Source: Desulfoglaeba alkanexedens ALDC
Lineage (GTDB): Bacteria > Desulfobacterota > Syntrophobacteria > Syntrophobacterales > DSM-9756
NCBI RefSeq assembly: GCF_005377625.1
Contig: NZ_CP040098.1
Location: 124,001 to 188,000, forward strand
Direction of reading: 5' to 3'
DNA length: 64,000 bases
A program made the translations under genes and the position numbers. Below, piece after piece: positions 22,070-30,795 of the stretch; position 1 is the first letter of the stretch; every line of letters begins with the position of its first letter. Below the pieces are notes generated by a model that ran no database searches, was not told where the DNA came from, and was given only the letters and a program-made list of their open reading frames with translations.

Positions 22070-24364
22070 ATGGAATCGTTCGAATCTCAGGAGCCCAGAG
22101 ACCGCCGGGACCCCCCGGTCCCGGCCCCGGTGAGCGAATCCAGCCGGCTGCCGTCCACCGAGCTTCGAGAACCGGTCCCGGAGTTCGAAGAATCCGTGGA
22201 TTTGCGGGACTACATCGAGGTGATCCTCAGGCGGAAATGGCTAGTGGCCACCTTCCTGATGGTCGTCTTCGTGACGACGCTAATCGTGAGCCTGACCATG
22301 ACGCCGATTTTCAAGGGCGAGGCGCGCCTGGAGGTGAGCCCGCAGGAGGCGAATGTGACGAAGTTCGAAGACCTCGTCGCCAACCAGCTCCAGACCCGGG
22401 AATTCATGCAGACCCAGGTCTCGCTGCTGCAGAGCCAGTCTCTGGCGCAGCGGGTGATCGACCGACTGCAGCTCCAAAACCATCCGGCCTTCAATCCGGA
22501 AATCACCTCCGATGAAGACGGCGTGCTGACCACTTGGAAGAAGACAGTCCGGGGATGGCTCTCCTTCGGGGAAGACGAGCCCCCGGATGAGACGCTGAAA
22601 CGGCTGAAGACGGAGAAGGCCGTGCTGGGGCGTTTCAGCGAAAGCCTTTCCGTTCAGCCCGAACGGGACACCACGATCATCAACATCGCCTTCTCCAGTG
22701 AAGACCCGCAAGTGGCCCGGGACGCCGCCAACACGTTGGTGCAGGAGTTCGTGAGCTGGCAGATGGACAAGAAGCTGAACGCCGCGACCTCAGCCAAGGA
22801 GCAACTGGAAAAACAGCTGGAAGTGGCGCGCATTCAGCTGGAAAAGGCGGAAGAAGAACTGAACGCCTTCGCCAAGAAGGCGGGCATCGTGTCCCTGGAC
22901 ACCCGGCTCAACCTGGTCTACCGGCAGCTGGAAGAAGTGAACTCGGCGCTCGCGGGCGCGGAATCGGAACGGGTCGCCCGCGAATCCCTCTACCGCCAGG
23001 CCATGACGGCCGGACCGGATTCGCTCCCGGCGGTCATCGATAACGAGGTGATCCAGGAGCTCCGCACACAGTACATCGACTACCTGGGCCAGTACGAAGA
23101 ACTGAAAACCGTCTACAAGGACGAATACCCGAAGGTCAAGATCATTGTGGCCAGGATGACCGACATTCAGCAGAAGATCGAGGGGGAACAGCAGCGGATC
23201 GTTGACTCGCTTAAAAACGCTTACCTGGCGGCCCTCAAGCAGGAAGAAGCCCTGCGGTCGGCGGCCGAAGAGAAAAAGGCCGAGGCCATGGCGCTCAACG
23301 AGAAGGCCACCCAGTACAACATCCTGGCCCGCGAAGTGGAAACCAACAAGCAGATTTTTCAAAGCCTCCTGGAGCGCACCAAGGAAATCGACGCCAACGT
23401 GGGCTCTGAAATCAGCAACATCCAGGTGGTCGACTACGCCGTGCTGCCCCTGGAACCCTACAAGCCCAACGTGCAGCTGAACCTGCTCCTCGCGTTGGTC
23501 CTCGGAGTCATGGGCGGCGTCGGCCTGGCTTTCCTGCTGGAGTACCTGGATAACACCGTGAAGCGCATCGACGAGATTTCCGATCGCTTCAAGATTCCGG
23601 TCCTGGGCGTCATTCCCGAAGCGGAGGCACGGGAAACGCCTCAGCTGGATTTCCTGGTTCGCGAACAGCCCCGTTCCAGCTTCTCGGAATCCATCCGAAC
23701 CACCAAGGTGTCCATCCAGCTTTCCAGCGGCTGCGAACGGCCCCTCAAGTCCTTGGTGATCACCAGCACCAACGTGGGAGAAGGCAAGACCACCTTGGCC
23801 ACCAACCTGGCTATCGCCTTCGCCTCGGAAGAAAAGGTGCTCATCCTGGACGCCGACCTCCGCCGCCCCCGCCTCCACAAGGTCTTCAGCCGAAACGGCA
23901 AGGACAAGGGGCTCAGCCAGTTCCTCACCGGCATGTGCGACGTGAAGCAGATCATCCAGAAGACCGACATCCCCAATCTGTTTTTCATCCCTTCGGGACC
24001 CATCTCGCCCAACCCCGCGGAACTGCTGGCCTCCAGCCGCATGCGCAAGCTCTTGGAAAGCCTGAACACCTACTTCGACCGCATCATCATCGACGCGCCG
24101 CCCTTCGCCGGGTTCGCCGACGTGCTGGTGCTCGGAAACCACGCCGACGGCGTCATCCTCCTGAGCACCCTCGGCGTCACCCATCGCGAGGCGCTCAGGA
24201 TCTTCCGAAAGAGCCTGCTGAACGTGAAAGGCAACCTGCTGGGGACCATTGTGAACAAGATGGACGTGAGTCACCACCACGGATATTATTACAAATATTA
24301 CAAATACTATCATTATGGGTACCGATACGGCGATGAACACCGGGCTTTGCCGAAAAGTGAATAA
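22070..24364 (+). CDS. Wzc/GumC-type polysaccharide co-polymerase and tyrosine autokinase
   Basis: A 764-residue inner-membrane protein. A Wzz domain lies between two membrane segments (about residues 57-77, KWLVATFLMVVFVTTLIVSL, and 470-492), with a long coiled-coil periplasmic region. The cytoplasmic BY-kinase domain has Walker A NVGEGKTTLATNLA (about 568-580), Walker A' VLILDADLRRPRLH, Walker B RIIIDAPPF, and a C-terminal tyrosine cluster (YYYKYYKYYHYGYRYG) that is autophosphorylated. It controls chain length and export with the Wza-type protein and is expected to be reset by the CpsB-type phosphatase. No good Shine-Dalgarno is visible; the start ATG 22070 follows repeat DNA. Confidence 0.95.
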   Translation: MESFESQEPRDRRDPPVPAPVSESSRLPSTELREPVPEFEESVDLRDYIEVILRRKWLVATFLMVVFVTTLIVSLTMTPIFKGEARLEVSPQEANVTKFEDLVANQLQTREFMQTQVSLLQSQSLAQRVIDRLQLQNHPAFNPEITSDEDGVLTTWKKTVRGWLSFGEDEPPDETLKRLKTEKAVLGRFSESLSVQPERDTTIINIAFSSEDPQVARDAANTLVQEFVSWQMDKKLNAATSAKEQLEKQLEVARIQLEKAEEELNAFAKKAGIVSLDTRLNLVYRQLEEVNSALAGAESERVARESLYRQAMTAGPDSLPAVIDNEVIQELRTQYIDYLGQYEELKTVYKDEYPKVKIIVARMTDIQQKIEGEQQRIVDSLKNAYLAALKQEEALRSAAEEKKAEAMALNEKATQYNILAREVETNKQIFQSLLERTKEIDANVGSEISNIQVVDYAVLPLEPYKPNVQLNLLLALVLGVMGGVGLAFLLEYLDNTVKRIDEISDRFKIPVLGVIPEAEARETPQLDFLVREQPRSSFSESIRTTKVSIQLSSGCERPLKSLVITSTNVGEGKTTLATNLAIAFASEEKVLILDADLRRPRLHKVFSRNGKDKGLSQFLTGMCDVKQIIQKTDIPNLFFIPSGPISPNPAELLASSRMRKLLESLNTYFDRIIIDAPPFAGFADVLVLGNHADGVILLSTLGVTHREALRIFRKSLLNVKGNLLGTIVNKMDVSHHHGYYYKYYKYYHYGYRYGDEHRALPKSE

Positions 24365-24403
24365 GAGCTTGTCCAGAAACAAGTTCATCAGGGGATCGAC
24401 CCG

Positions 24404-24512
24404 GTTTTCCGTCAAGGCGTCGGGCGGGTGTTCCGTCAAGAGGTCGGGCGGGTGTTCCGTTATTGGTAGGAGCGGGCTTGACCGCGACCTGTAAAACCGG
24501 CAATGCGGCGTT
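24404..24512. repeat. GTAGGAGCGGGCTTGACCGC-type repeat
   Basis: TTCCGTCAAG words repeat with GTCGGGCGGGTG, then GGTAGGAGCGGGCTTGACCG and CTGTAAAACCGGCAATGC. Related copies are at about 44575-44630, 47163-47240, 47664-47690 and 58310-58350. The core resembles Pseudomonas-type REP elements by eye. Confidence 0.7.
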
Positions 24513-24526
24513 GGCCCCGGATCGCT

Positions 24527-24567
24527 TTCCCCTCCCCCTTGATGGGGGAGGGCTAGGGTGGGGGTGA
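24527..24567. repeat. Left inverted repeat of the DUF559 cassette
   Basis: TTTCCCCTCCCCCTTGATGG through GGGTGGGGGTGA. Its complement aligns imperfectly with 24911-24951, which covers the 3' end of the DUF559 gene. Confidence 0.75.
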
Positions 24568-24574
24568 TTTAGGG

Positions 24575-24994
24575 TTGAGCAAAAACATAACTCCGACGGC
24601 CAAAACCCTTAGAAAGAGATTGACAGACGCAGAACGTCTTTTATGGACACATTTAAGAGCAAAACAGCTTGAAGGGCTCAAATTTAGAAGACAAGCGCCA
24701 ATTGGTAAATATATTGCGGATTTTGTTTGTCACGAGAAACGCATAGTCATAGAGGTTGATGGCGGACAGCATTCGCTAAACAAAGACAGAGACAGGGAAA
24801 GAGACAACTGGTTTAAGGAGCAGGGGTATAAGGTTTTAAGGTTCTGGAACAATGAAGTTCTAACAAATATCGTAGGGGTATTGGAAGTAATAAGGGAGAA
24901 CTGTTTATGTCACCCTCCCCTTAATCCCCTCCCATCAAGGGAGGGGAAAGTGGTTTGTGACCCTCCCATCAAGGGAGGGGAAAGGAATTTGTGA
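24575..24994 (+). CDS. DUF559 (VSR-like PD-(D/E)XK) protein
   Basis: A 139-residue protein. TAKTLRKRLTDAERLLWTHL and GLKFRRQAPIGKYIADFVCH are followed by the nuclease-like core KRIVIEVDGGQHSLNKDRDR and GYKVLRFWNNEVLTNI, the standard DUF559 order. The fold is that of the very-short-patch-repair nucleases, but the function is unknown. Start TTG 24575 (SKNITPTAKT). The family domain ends near residue 112; the last 25 or so residues (NPLPSREGK, CDPPIKGGE) are translated from the flanking GGGAGGGG repeat, so the repeat supplies the C-terminus and stop. The gene is much more AT-rich than its neighbours. Confidence 0.87.
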   Translation: MSKNITPTAKTLRKRLTDAERLLWTHLRAKQLEGLKFRRQAPIGKYIADFVCHEKRIVIEVDGGQHSLNKDRDRERDNWFKEQGYKVLRFWNNEVLTNIVGVLEVIRENCLCHPPLNPLPSREGKVVCDPPIKGGERNL

Positions 24995-25055
24995 CCCTCC
25001 CATCAAGGGAGGGGAAAGGAATTTGTGGGACTCCCAGCAAGGGAGGGGAGTCTAC
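24907..25055. repeat. CCCTCCCATCAAGGGAGGGG repeat, tandem, right side of DUF559
   Basis: Two exact 34-base units beginning GTGACCCTCCCATCAAGGGA, plus diverged copies before and after, so the palindrome CCCTCCCATCAAGGGAGGGG is present three times in 110 bases. Confidence 0.85.
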
Positions 25056-25139
25056 CCACTTGAAATGAGAAAGACTCAAAAAAAGGGCTTGGGTGCAGAA
25101 CTTTTGAAACGAAAGTGTGAAGGAGTCCGCAGCCAGAGC

Positions 25140-25196
25140 ACTGATGTCTAATGTCTAATGTCTAAAATCTAAAGTCTAATGTCTAATGTCTAACGA
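25140..25196. repeat. GTCTAAT/GTCTAAA heptamer array abutting a start codon
   Basis: Seven to eight heptamers (GTCTAAT, GTCTAAA, ATCTAAA) run up to the ATG of the next gene; only GTCTAACGA separates the last units from the start, so no Shine-Dalgarno is present there. Confidence 0.85.
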
Positions 25197-26399
25197 ATGA
25201 AGCCACCATTGAGGAAGCGGATCGCGTGGAGTGTGCTTTTGGCCGGCCTTGGCGTGGTGCTGGGCGGGTACGGGCTGTTGCGCTACCAGGTCGGTACGAG
25301 AAACATTGACTTCGCTCTGAACCACGCGTCTGCGCGCCTTTTCCCTCAGACGTGGCTGTGGGAAGGTCACCGGTACTTCTACGACCGGCTGGACCCGGAA
25401 GGGGCGGCCGATGCCTACAGGCAGGCCGTCGCCCGCCACAACGTGTATATTGAGGCCTGGTTTTCGCTGGCCAAGGCCGAAATCGCCCTGGGACACCGGG
25501 AGGCCGCCTCGAAGATGCTCCAGGTTCTGTCAAGTTCGCTTGCCGAGGTGAGCACCTGGAAGTGGCAGGAATGTTTGGTGGCCTTTGATCTGAAGGAAGA
25601 TCAAACCTTGGAGTCCGCCTTCAACTTCATCCTTGAGCGCATGCCGCGGAAGGTCCGCGATGCCTGTTTTTTGGCTCGCCAGTACTGGGGGAGCTGGGCC
25701 GCCGTGGCCCATCATGTGCGGCCTGCCAACGAACCGGTCCTGTTGCAGGAACTGATCGCCGGCAGAGAACTGGACGCGGCCCGTGAGTTGTGGGATCGCA
25801 TGGATCGGAGCGGGCGGCCTCCGGAAAGGGCGCTCACGTTCCGCCTCTGCCACGCGCTGCTCCACAACCAGCAGATTCCGGACGCCAAAGCCGTTTGGAA
25901 CCGGGAGACCGGAATTCGCCGTCCCCGGGTGCACAACGGGAGCTTCGAAGAAGAACCGTTGAACCTTGCCTTCGGCTGGAGGCTCGCGAAGCACCCCGAC
26001 GTGGCGGTCGAACGCACCCCGACGGAATCCTTCGACGGTCGTTTCAGCATCCATGTGCGTTTTCTCGGAACAGCGAACGTCCACTTCCACCACGTGACCC
26101 AGATCCTCCCGGTCGATCCCGGCGCCGCCTACCGCTTGCGGTTTGCCCGCAAGTCCCGGGGCCTCACAACCGACCAGGGCGTGAGTGTGGAAGTCTTCGG
26201 TTACGCCTGCAAGGGACTGTACCGGTCGAGCGATCCCGTTCTGGGCACACAGCCGTGGACCGTGGAAAGCCTCGAATTCCAGGTGCCGGAAGGGTGCGAG
26301 GCGGTGGCCGTGCGGCTTCGCCGGAGAGAAAGCCTTAAATTCGACAGCAAGATCCTGGGAGACTACTGGCTCGACAGCGTGAGCCTCGAACCGACATGA
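25197..26399 (+). CDS. Membrane-anchored TPR protein with C-terminal carbohydrate-binding-like domain
   Basis: A 400-residue protein I do not recognise as a named gene. An N-terminal membrane anchor (IAWSVLLAGLGVVLGGYGLL) is followed by tetratricopeptide-like helices (GAADAYRQAVARHNVYIEAW, FSLAKAEIALGHREAASKML). The C-terminal 150 residues (RVHNGSFEEEPLNLAFGWRL ... DYWLDSVSLEP) read like a galactose-binding jelly roll: NGSFE at the start and D-V-L at the end are typical. It follows the ligase and kinase genes and overlaps the DnaJ-domain gene by ATGA, so it probably acts in the same envelope polysaccharide system. Function inferred from context only. Confidence 0.75.
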   Translation: MKPPLRKRIAWSVLLAGLGVVLGGYGLLRYQVGTRNIDFALNHASARLFPQTWLWEGHRYFYDRLDPEGAADAYRQAVARHNVYIEAWFSLAKAEIALGHREAASKMLQVLSSSLAEVSTWKWQECLVAFDLKEDQTLESAFNFILERMPRKVRDACFLARQYWGSWAAVAHHVRPANEPVLLQELIAGRELDAARELWDRMDRSGRPPERALTFRLCHALLHNQQIPDAKAVWNRETGIRRPRVHNGSFEEEPLNLAFGWRLAKHPDVAVERTPTESFDGRFSIHVRFLGTANVHFHHVTQILPVDPGAAYRLRFARKSRGLTTDQGVSVEVFGYACKGLYRSSDPVLGTQPWTVESLEFQVPEGCEAVAVRLRRRESLKFDSKILGDYWLDSVSLEPT

Positions 26400-28090
26400 C
26401 ACCTCATGCAACGCAAAACGAACTGCCCTCGCTGGACGACCTCCTGAAGGCGATCGCCGAGCACGAAGGCGTCGATGAGCTGGTGATACACGTGGCGGCC
26501 GACCGGCGCCTGCTGGACCAGCTGGAGGCGGCTTACGCCCTCATGGGCCGGCGACGGATGGACGCCGGCATTCACCTGGCTTCCCTGTGCCGGCGGCATG
26601 GGGTGCCCCCGTCCTATTTCGAAGAGCGGGTGAGGGTCCTGGTCCACGTCCTCAACCTGGCCCCGCAACCCGATGACCTCTACGGGATCCTGGGGCTGAA
26701 ATCGGATGCGTCCCAGGAGGAGGTCAAACGGGCGTTCCGCAGGCTGAGCCGGCAGTGGCACCCGGACGTCAATCCGGGCCGGCCGGAAGCCGCCGAATCC
26801 TTTATGAAGATCCATCAGGCCTATCAGGTCTTGGGCGACCCCGACCTGCGGCGGCACTATGACCGGCAAAGTCGAGTCCCGGTGCCGAAGGACCCCGGCC
26901 GGGGCGGATCCGCGGAAGCCCCGAACCGCCGTTCCAGGCGCTGGTCCCGGCACTTCGGCTACCCGGTGGCGGCGCTCGTGGCCCTGCTTCTCGCGGTGAC
27001 CCTCATGGGCGACTTTCAAGGGTTCCTGACCCGGCGCTACTATGCCGGAAAGAGCACCTCCCGAAAGCCCGCAACCGAACCCGCGGCGGCTCCAGCAGCG
27101 GCTCCCACGGCGGCTCCCCCGGGAGTCGCCGAACAGGCCGCGCCCGCACCCCGGAAGGGGAATCCCCCGCCGGCCGTAACGCCTTCCCCGCAGGGGCTCT
27201 CCGTGCTCCTCCATCCCCTGGAGACTGCGAGCGAAGACCTGGGGCGGGACCTCAACGTACGGGTTCCCGCCGATACCCGGCCGGCCGAGGCTGACACTCG
27301 GCCCGCCGAAAAGCCCTCGCCCGAAGAAGGCTCTAAGCCCGCCCGCATCGCCAACGCTTCGTTCAACGAACCGGCGGGGCGGACGCCGGCGCTTGGCGGG
27401 CCCCCGGCACCGCCGAATGCGGCTCCGCCGCCTGAACCGAATCGGGAGCCGGAAACGGCGCCTGGATCCGCCCCGGCGGGACCACCTCACAGCCGACTGA
27501 AGGAGCCGGAAAAGCCGGAGCGGCCGAGGCGTGTAGTCGAAGCGCCGAGGCGTGTAGTCGAAGCGCCGAAGCGTGAAGTCGAAAGTCCGGCCCCCGAGCC
27601 CCCATCCAGAAGCGGCGGAACGGTTTCCGCGGAAGCCGAACCTGCCGCCTCACCGAAGGCCGCCGCCGGCCGTTCCGATGCCGCGCCGCCGCCCCTTATT
27701 TCCGTGGAAACGACGGAAGCGCACATCTCTTCGTTTCTGGACCGCTACTGCCGTACGTTTTCCCGCATGGATCTGGAAGGCTTCCTGAATCTCTTCACAC
27801 CGGACGCCCGCGAAAACGGCAAGCTCATTGGAAGCCTCCGTTCCCAGTACGAAAGGAACTTCGCTCGCACCGAACAGCTTGCCTACCGCATCCGGCTGGA
27901 GCGCTGGAGCTATTCCAGGGACACGATTCGTGTCACCGGCCGCTTCGACCTCGTGGCCCTGTTTCATGACCACTCCGGGGTCCATTCCGACGGCCGGGTG
28001 ATCCTTTCCCTGGTACCCCACCGAGAAGGTTTCCGCGTGGCGTCCCTGGAGTACACCTTTCTCCACAGCGAAAAGATCAAGCGGGAGTGA
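26396..28090 (+). CDS. Membrane DnaJ-domain protein with Pro/Ala-rich linker and NTF2-like C-terminus
   Basis: A 564-residue multidomain protein. A helical N-terminus (about 1-90) leads to a J domain (about 95-160) with the essential HPD in RLSRQWHPDVNPGRPE. A membrane segment follows (YPVAALVALLLAVTLMG, about 185-205). Next comes a linker of about 240 residues rich in Pro, Ala and Glu with short repeats (RPAEADTRPAE, RRVVEAPRRVVEAPKREVE), and a C-terminal SnoaL/NTF2-like domain (HISSFLDRYCRTFSRMDLEG, VTGRFDLVALFHDHSG). It probably recruits Hsp70 to the membrane. The upstream gene overlaps by four bases. J proteins with this architecture next to exopolysaccharide genes are unusual. Confidence 0.85.
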   Translation: MTPHATQNELPSLDDLLKAIAEHEGVDELVIHVAADRRLLDQLEAAYALMGRRRMDAGIHLASLCRRHGVPPSYFEERVRVLVHVLNLAPQPDDLYGILGLKSDASQEEVKRAFRRLSRQWHPDVNPGRPEAAESFMKIHQAYQVLGDPDLRRHYDRQSRVPVPKDPGRGGSAEAPNRRSRRWSRHFGYPVAALVALLLAVTLMGDFQGFLTRRYYAGKSTSRKPATEPAAAPAAAPTAAPPGVAEQAAPAPRKGNPPPAVTPSPQGLSVLLHPLETASEDLGRDLNVRVPADTRPAEADTRPAEKPSPEEGSKPARIANASFNEPAGRTPALGGPPAPPNAAPPPEPNREPETAPGSAPAGPPHSRLKEPEKPERPRRVVEAPRRVVEAPKREVESPAPEPPSRSGGTVSAEAEPAASPKAAAGRSDAAPPPLISVETTEAHISSFLDRYCRTFSRMDLEGFLNLFTPDARENGKLIGSLRSQYERNFARTEQLAYRIRLERWSYSRDTIRVTGRFDLVALFHDHSGVHSDGRVILSLVPHREGFRVASLEYTFLHSEKIKRE

Positions 28091-28100
28091 TAAGAAAGGC

Positions 28101-28250
28101 CAGACTTTAGACTTTAGACCTTAGACCTTAGACCTTAGACCTTAGACCTTAGACTTGCTTCTTGTTCCCAAGCTCCAGCTTGGGAACAAGGTGGAAACTT
28201 GAAACTTGAAACTTGAAACTTGAAACTTGAAACTTGAAACTTGAAATAGG
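28101..28250. repeat. Heptamer arrays TTAGACC and CTTGAAA, with TTCCCAAGCTCCAGC
   Basis: About six TTTAGAC/CTTAGAC heptamers, one TTCCCAAGCTCCAGCTTGGG palindrome and about seven CTTGAAA heptamers (28196-28246). Two unrelated heptamers of the same period lie side by side. Confidence 0.9.
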
Positions 28251-28257
28251 AGGCTTT

Positions 28258-28497
28258 ATGAAAACCGTCGGAGCCTATGAGGCAAAAACACACTTGACCC
28301 AACTTTTGGAGTGTGTTGCCAAGGGTGAGAAAATAACGATTACAAAACACGGCGTGCCCGTGGCAATCCTGCAACCCGCCGATTCGTCGAAAAGGATGCC
28401 CGTGCGCGAGGTCATCGATCAGTTGAAGCGGTTTCGAAGCGGCCGCCGCCTCGACGGGCTTTCAATCCGCGACATGATCGAGGAAGGAAGGCGCTGA
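28258..28497 (+). CDS. Phd/YefM-family antitoxin
   Basis: A 79-residue protein from ATG 28258 with TAGGAGGC upstream: MKTVGAYEAKTHLTQLLECV, then ITKHGVPVAILQP, the standard Phd/YefM DNA-binding fold, and a charged helical C-terminus (LKRFRSGRRLDGLSIRDMIEEG) that would bind the toxin. It overlaps the PIN toxin gene by one base (TGATG), giving coupled translation. The complex normally represses its own promoter. Confidence 0.92.
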   Translation: MKTVGAYEAKTHLTQLLECVAKGEKITITKHGVPVAILQPADSSKRMPVREVIDQLKRFRSGRRLDGLSIRDMIEEGRR

Positions 28498-28928
28498 TGC
28501 CCGCACGGTTTGTCGTCGACAATTCCGTGGTCATGGCGTGGTGCTTCGAGGACGAGGGCGACGGTTACGCTGAGGCTGTCCTCGAAAGCCTCGATTCTGC
28601 GGAGGCTTTCGTACCCGCCATCTGGCCGCTTGAGGTGGGCAATGTTCTGCTTGCGGCTGAAAGGAGAAAGCGACTCACCCAGGCTGCGGTCGTGCGCTTT
28701 CTCGCTCTTTTGGGCGGATTGCCCGTCACGGTGGAGCAAGAAACTCCCGAGCGGATGCTCAAGGAGATTGTTTCACTCGCGCGACAACAAGGACTCTCCA
28801 CCTATGACGCCTCTTACCTGGACCTCGCTATGAGGTTCGACCTCCCCATCGCCACACTGGGCGCATCCCTCGTAAAAGCCGCAGAAAAATGCAAAGTGCC
28901 GGTCTTTGACCCGGCTCGCGCCCGCTGA
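28497..28928 (+). CDS. vapC: PIN-domain ribonuclease toxin (VapC family)
   Basis: A 143-residue PIN protein. Acidic residues of the metal site are Asp8 (ARFVVDNSV), Glu46 (WPLEVGN) and Asp104 (STYDASYLDLA), with Asp109 nearby. VapC toxins cleave tRNA or rRNA loops and are held inactive by the upstream antitoxin. Complete length and intact motifs suggest the module is functional, in contrast to the broken PIN pieces at 13466 and perhaps 14646. Confidence 0.92.
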   Translation: MPARFVVDNSVVMAWCFEDEGDGYAEAVLESLDSAEAFVPAIWPLEVGNVLLAAERRKRLTQAAVVRFLALLGGLPVTVEQETPERMLKEIVSLARQQGLSTYDASYLDLAMRFDLPIATLGASLVKAAEKCKVPVFDPARAR

Positions 28929-28959
28929 CCAATTGGCGCGGCAAACACCGGCCTTATTC

Positions 28960-29190
28960 CGTGGAATTCTATTTCCCCTCCCCTTGTGGGAGGGGATTAA
29001 GGGGAGGGGGGAAAGGGGGATTTTCCGTGGAATTCTATTTCCCCTCCCCTTGTGGGAGGGGATTAAGGGGAGGGGAATGTAACTGATTGGCATACGTTAA
29101 TTTTCTCACCCTCACCCCAACCCTCTCCCATCAAGGGAGAGGGGGATTGCTTCTTGTTCCCAAGCTCCAGCTTGGGAATAAGCTGGAAAG
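28960..29190. repeat. CCCCTCCCCTTGTGGGAGGG repeats and TTCCCAAGC element
   Basis: Two direct copies of a 70-base unit (TTCCGTGGAATTCTATTTCC, then CCCCTCCCCTTGTGGGAGGG and GATTAAGGGGAGGGG), then TCACCCTCACCCCAACCCTC with ATCAAGGGAGAGGG, and TTCCCAAGCTCCAGCTTGGG. There is no gene in the 307 bases before aroC. Confidence 0.85.
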
Positions 29191-29235
29191 GCACCCCATT
29201 GTGGGAGCGGCGCCCTCGGCGCGATGAGCAAACGT

Positions 29236-30303
29236 TCATCGGTGCTTCAGCCGGTAGGGATACGGAAAGAGCATGAAGTCTGCCAGGGTCAGCAAAACCA
29301 TGGCTTCGCAGACCGGAACGATCCGCGGAACGGCGGAGACGTCGTGGCGGCCGCCGATCCGGATCGTTCGGGGCGTTCCGTCCCGGTCGACCGTCGCCTG
29401 TTCCTTGGAGATGGAAGGGATGGGTTTCACGGCCACCCGGACCACCAGTTCCATGCCGCTTGAAAGGCCTCCCAGGACGCCTCCCGCGTGGTTTGACGCG
29501 TAGCCTTCCCGGGTCACCGGATCGTTGTTTTCGCTTCCCCTCTTTCGCGCAGCCTGAAAACCGGAACCGATTTCCACGCCTTTCACGGCGCCGATGGAAA
29601 AGAGGGCGGCGCCGAGGCGGGCGTCCAGCTTGTCGAAAACGGGTTCGCCGAGTCCGGGCGGCAGGCCCCAGGCGACCACTTCCACGACTCCTCCCAGGGA
29701 ATCCCCTTCGCTTCGAACCTGCGCGACCAGTTCTTCCATGGCTTGGGCGGCTTTGGGGTCGGGGCAGAAAAAGGGGTTTTCGTCCGCCCGGTCCAAGTCC
29801 ATGGCCCCGCGGTCACAGGCCACCGATCCCAGGGCCAGCGTGTAGCCTCGGACTCTCACGCCCTCCCCTTCCAGGAACCTTCGGGCCACGGCGCCCGCGG
29901 CAACCCGCCCCACGGTCTCTCGAGCCGAACTCCTTCCGCCCCCCCGCCAGTCCCGAAAGCCGTACTTCTGTTCGAAGGTCCGGTCGGCATGACCCGGCCG
30001 GTAGGTCTTGGCGAGTTCATTGTAGTCCCGGCTTCGGACGTCATGGTTTCTCACCATGAGGCTGATGGGGGTTCCGGTGGTGCGGCCTTCGAAGACGCCG
30101 GAAAGGATTTCCACTCGGTCCGGTTCTTTTCGAGGTGAAGCGAAACGGCCGCCGGGGCGGCGGCGGTCCAGATCGTGCTGAACGTCTTCCGGGGCGAGGC
30201 TGATCCCGGGCGGGCATCCGTCGATCACGGCCCCTACGGCGGGACCGTGGGATTCGCCCCAGGTGGTGACCCGAAAAAGTTTCCCAAAGGTGTTTCCCGG
30301 CAT
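29236..30303 (-). CDS. aroC: Chorismate synthase
   Basis: A 355-residue enzyme converting 5-enolpyruvylshikimate-3-phosphate to chorismate, the last step of the shikimate pathway, using reduced FMN. Family signatures are present: [20 protein letters not shown] near the N-terminus, [20 protein letters not shown] in the centre and [14 protein letters not shown] near the C-terminus. Length is normal. GGAGATTTTACC precedes ATG 30303. It is a single gene, divergent from clpS, with repeats downstream. Confidence 0.97.
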   Translation of the reverse strand: MPGNTFGKLFRVTTWGESHGPAVGAVIDGCPPGISLAPEDVQHDLDRRRPGGRFASPRKEPDRVEILSGVFEGRTTGTPISLMVRNHDVRSRDYNELAKTYRPGHADRTFEQKYGFRDWRGGGRSSARETVGRVAAGAVARRFLEGEGVRVRGYTLALGSVACDRGAMDLDRADENPFFCPDPKAAQAMEELVAQVRSEGDSLGGVVEVVAWGLPPGLGEPVFDKLDARLGAALFSIGAVKGVEIGSGFQAARKRGSENNDPVTREGYASNHAGGVLGGLSSGMELVVRVAVKPIPSISKEQATVDRDGTPRTIRIGGRHDVSAVPRIVPVCEAMVLLTLADFMLFPYPYRLKHR

Positions 30304-30385
30304 GGTAAAATCTCCAGTAGGCTGAGGCGCGGCTCCTCCGCGGGGACCGTCCCCGCGGCTTGACTCTTCGCCTCAAAACGTTATT

Positions 30386-30413
30386 TTGTCAATTAACGGC
30401 CACGCATTATAGG
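30386..30413 (+). promoter_or_regulatory. Possible clpS promoter
   Basis: TTGTCA (30386-30391), 16-base spacer and TATAGG (30408-30413) in the divergent aroC/clpS gap, about 55 bases before the clpS start. Confidence 0.45.
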
Positions 30414-30467
30414 AAACGTCACGCGTCACCTGAAGGACCAAATAGCACGGTACGGGGAGTGTTCGGC

Positions 30468-30782
30468 ATGAGTGAACATGATCCCGAATTTCGCGAGGAA
30501 TTCGAAGAAGGCATCCAGGAAGACCTGGACGAACCGCCCCTGTTCAAGGTGCTCCTTCACAACGACGATTATACCACCATGGAGTTCGTAGTGGAGATCC
30601 TGGAGAAGGTGTTTTACAAGACGCCTTCCGAAGCCACTCAGATCATGCTCCATGTCCACCGGAACGGCGTCGGCCTTTGCGGCGTGTATCCCGGGGAGGT
30701 GGCGGAAACCAAGGTCGAGGTGGTTCACCACCTGGCCCGAAAAAACGGCTTTCCCCTGAAATGCAGCATGGAGAAGGCCTGA
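30468..30782 (+). CDS. clpS: ClpS adaptor of ClpAP
   Basis: A 104-residue adaptor that delivers N-degron substrates to ClpA. The core [20 protein letters not shown] contains Asn32, Asp33 and Met38, and [16 protein letters not shown] contains His64, the residues that bind the N-terminal amino group and side chain of substrates. The acidic N-terminal extension is the arm that engages ClpA. The start is ATG 30468; a longer frame upstream is not conserved. It lies 13 bases before clpA, so the two are co-transcribed. Confidence 0.97.
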   Translation: MSEHDPEFREEFEEGIQEDLDEPPLFKVLLHNDDYTTMEFVVEILEKVFYKTPSEATQIMLHVHRNGVGLCGVYPGEVAETKVEVVHHLARKNGFPLKCSMEKA

Positions 30783-30795
30783 AACAGAGGGTTCC

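Noticed and set aside
22790-24439. 549-codon open frame antisense to the Wzc-type kinase
   Set aside because: Shadow frame; the kinase has complete motifs on the other strand.
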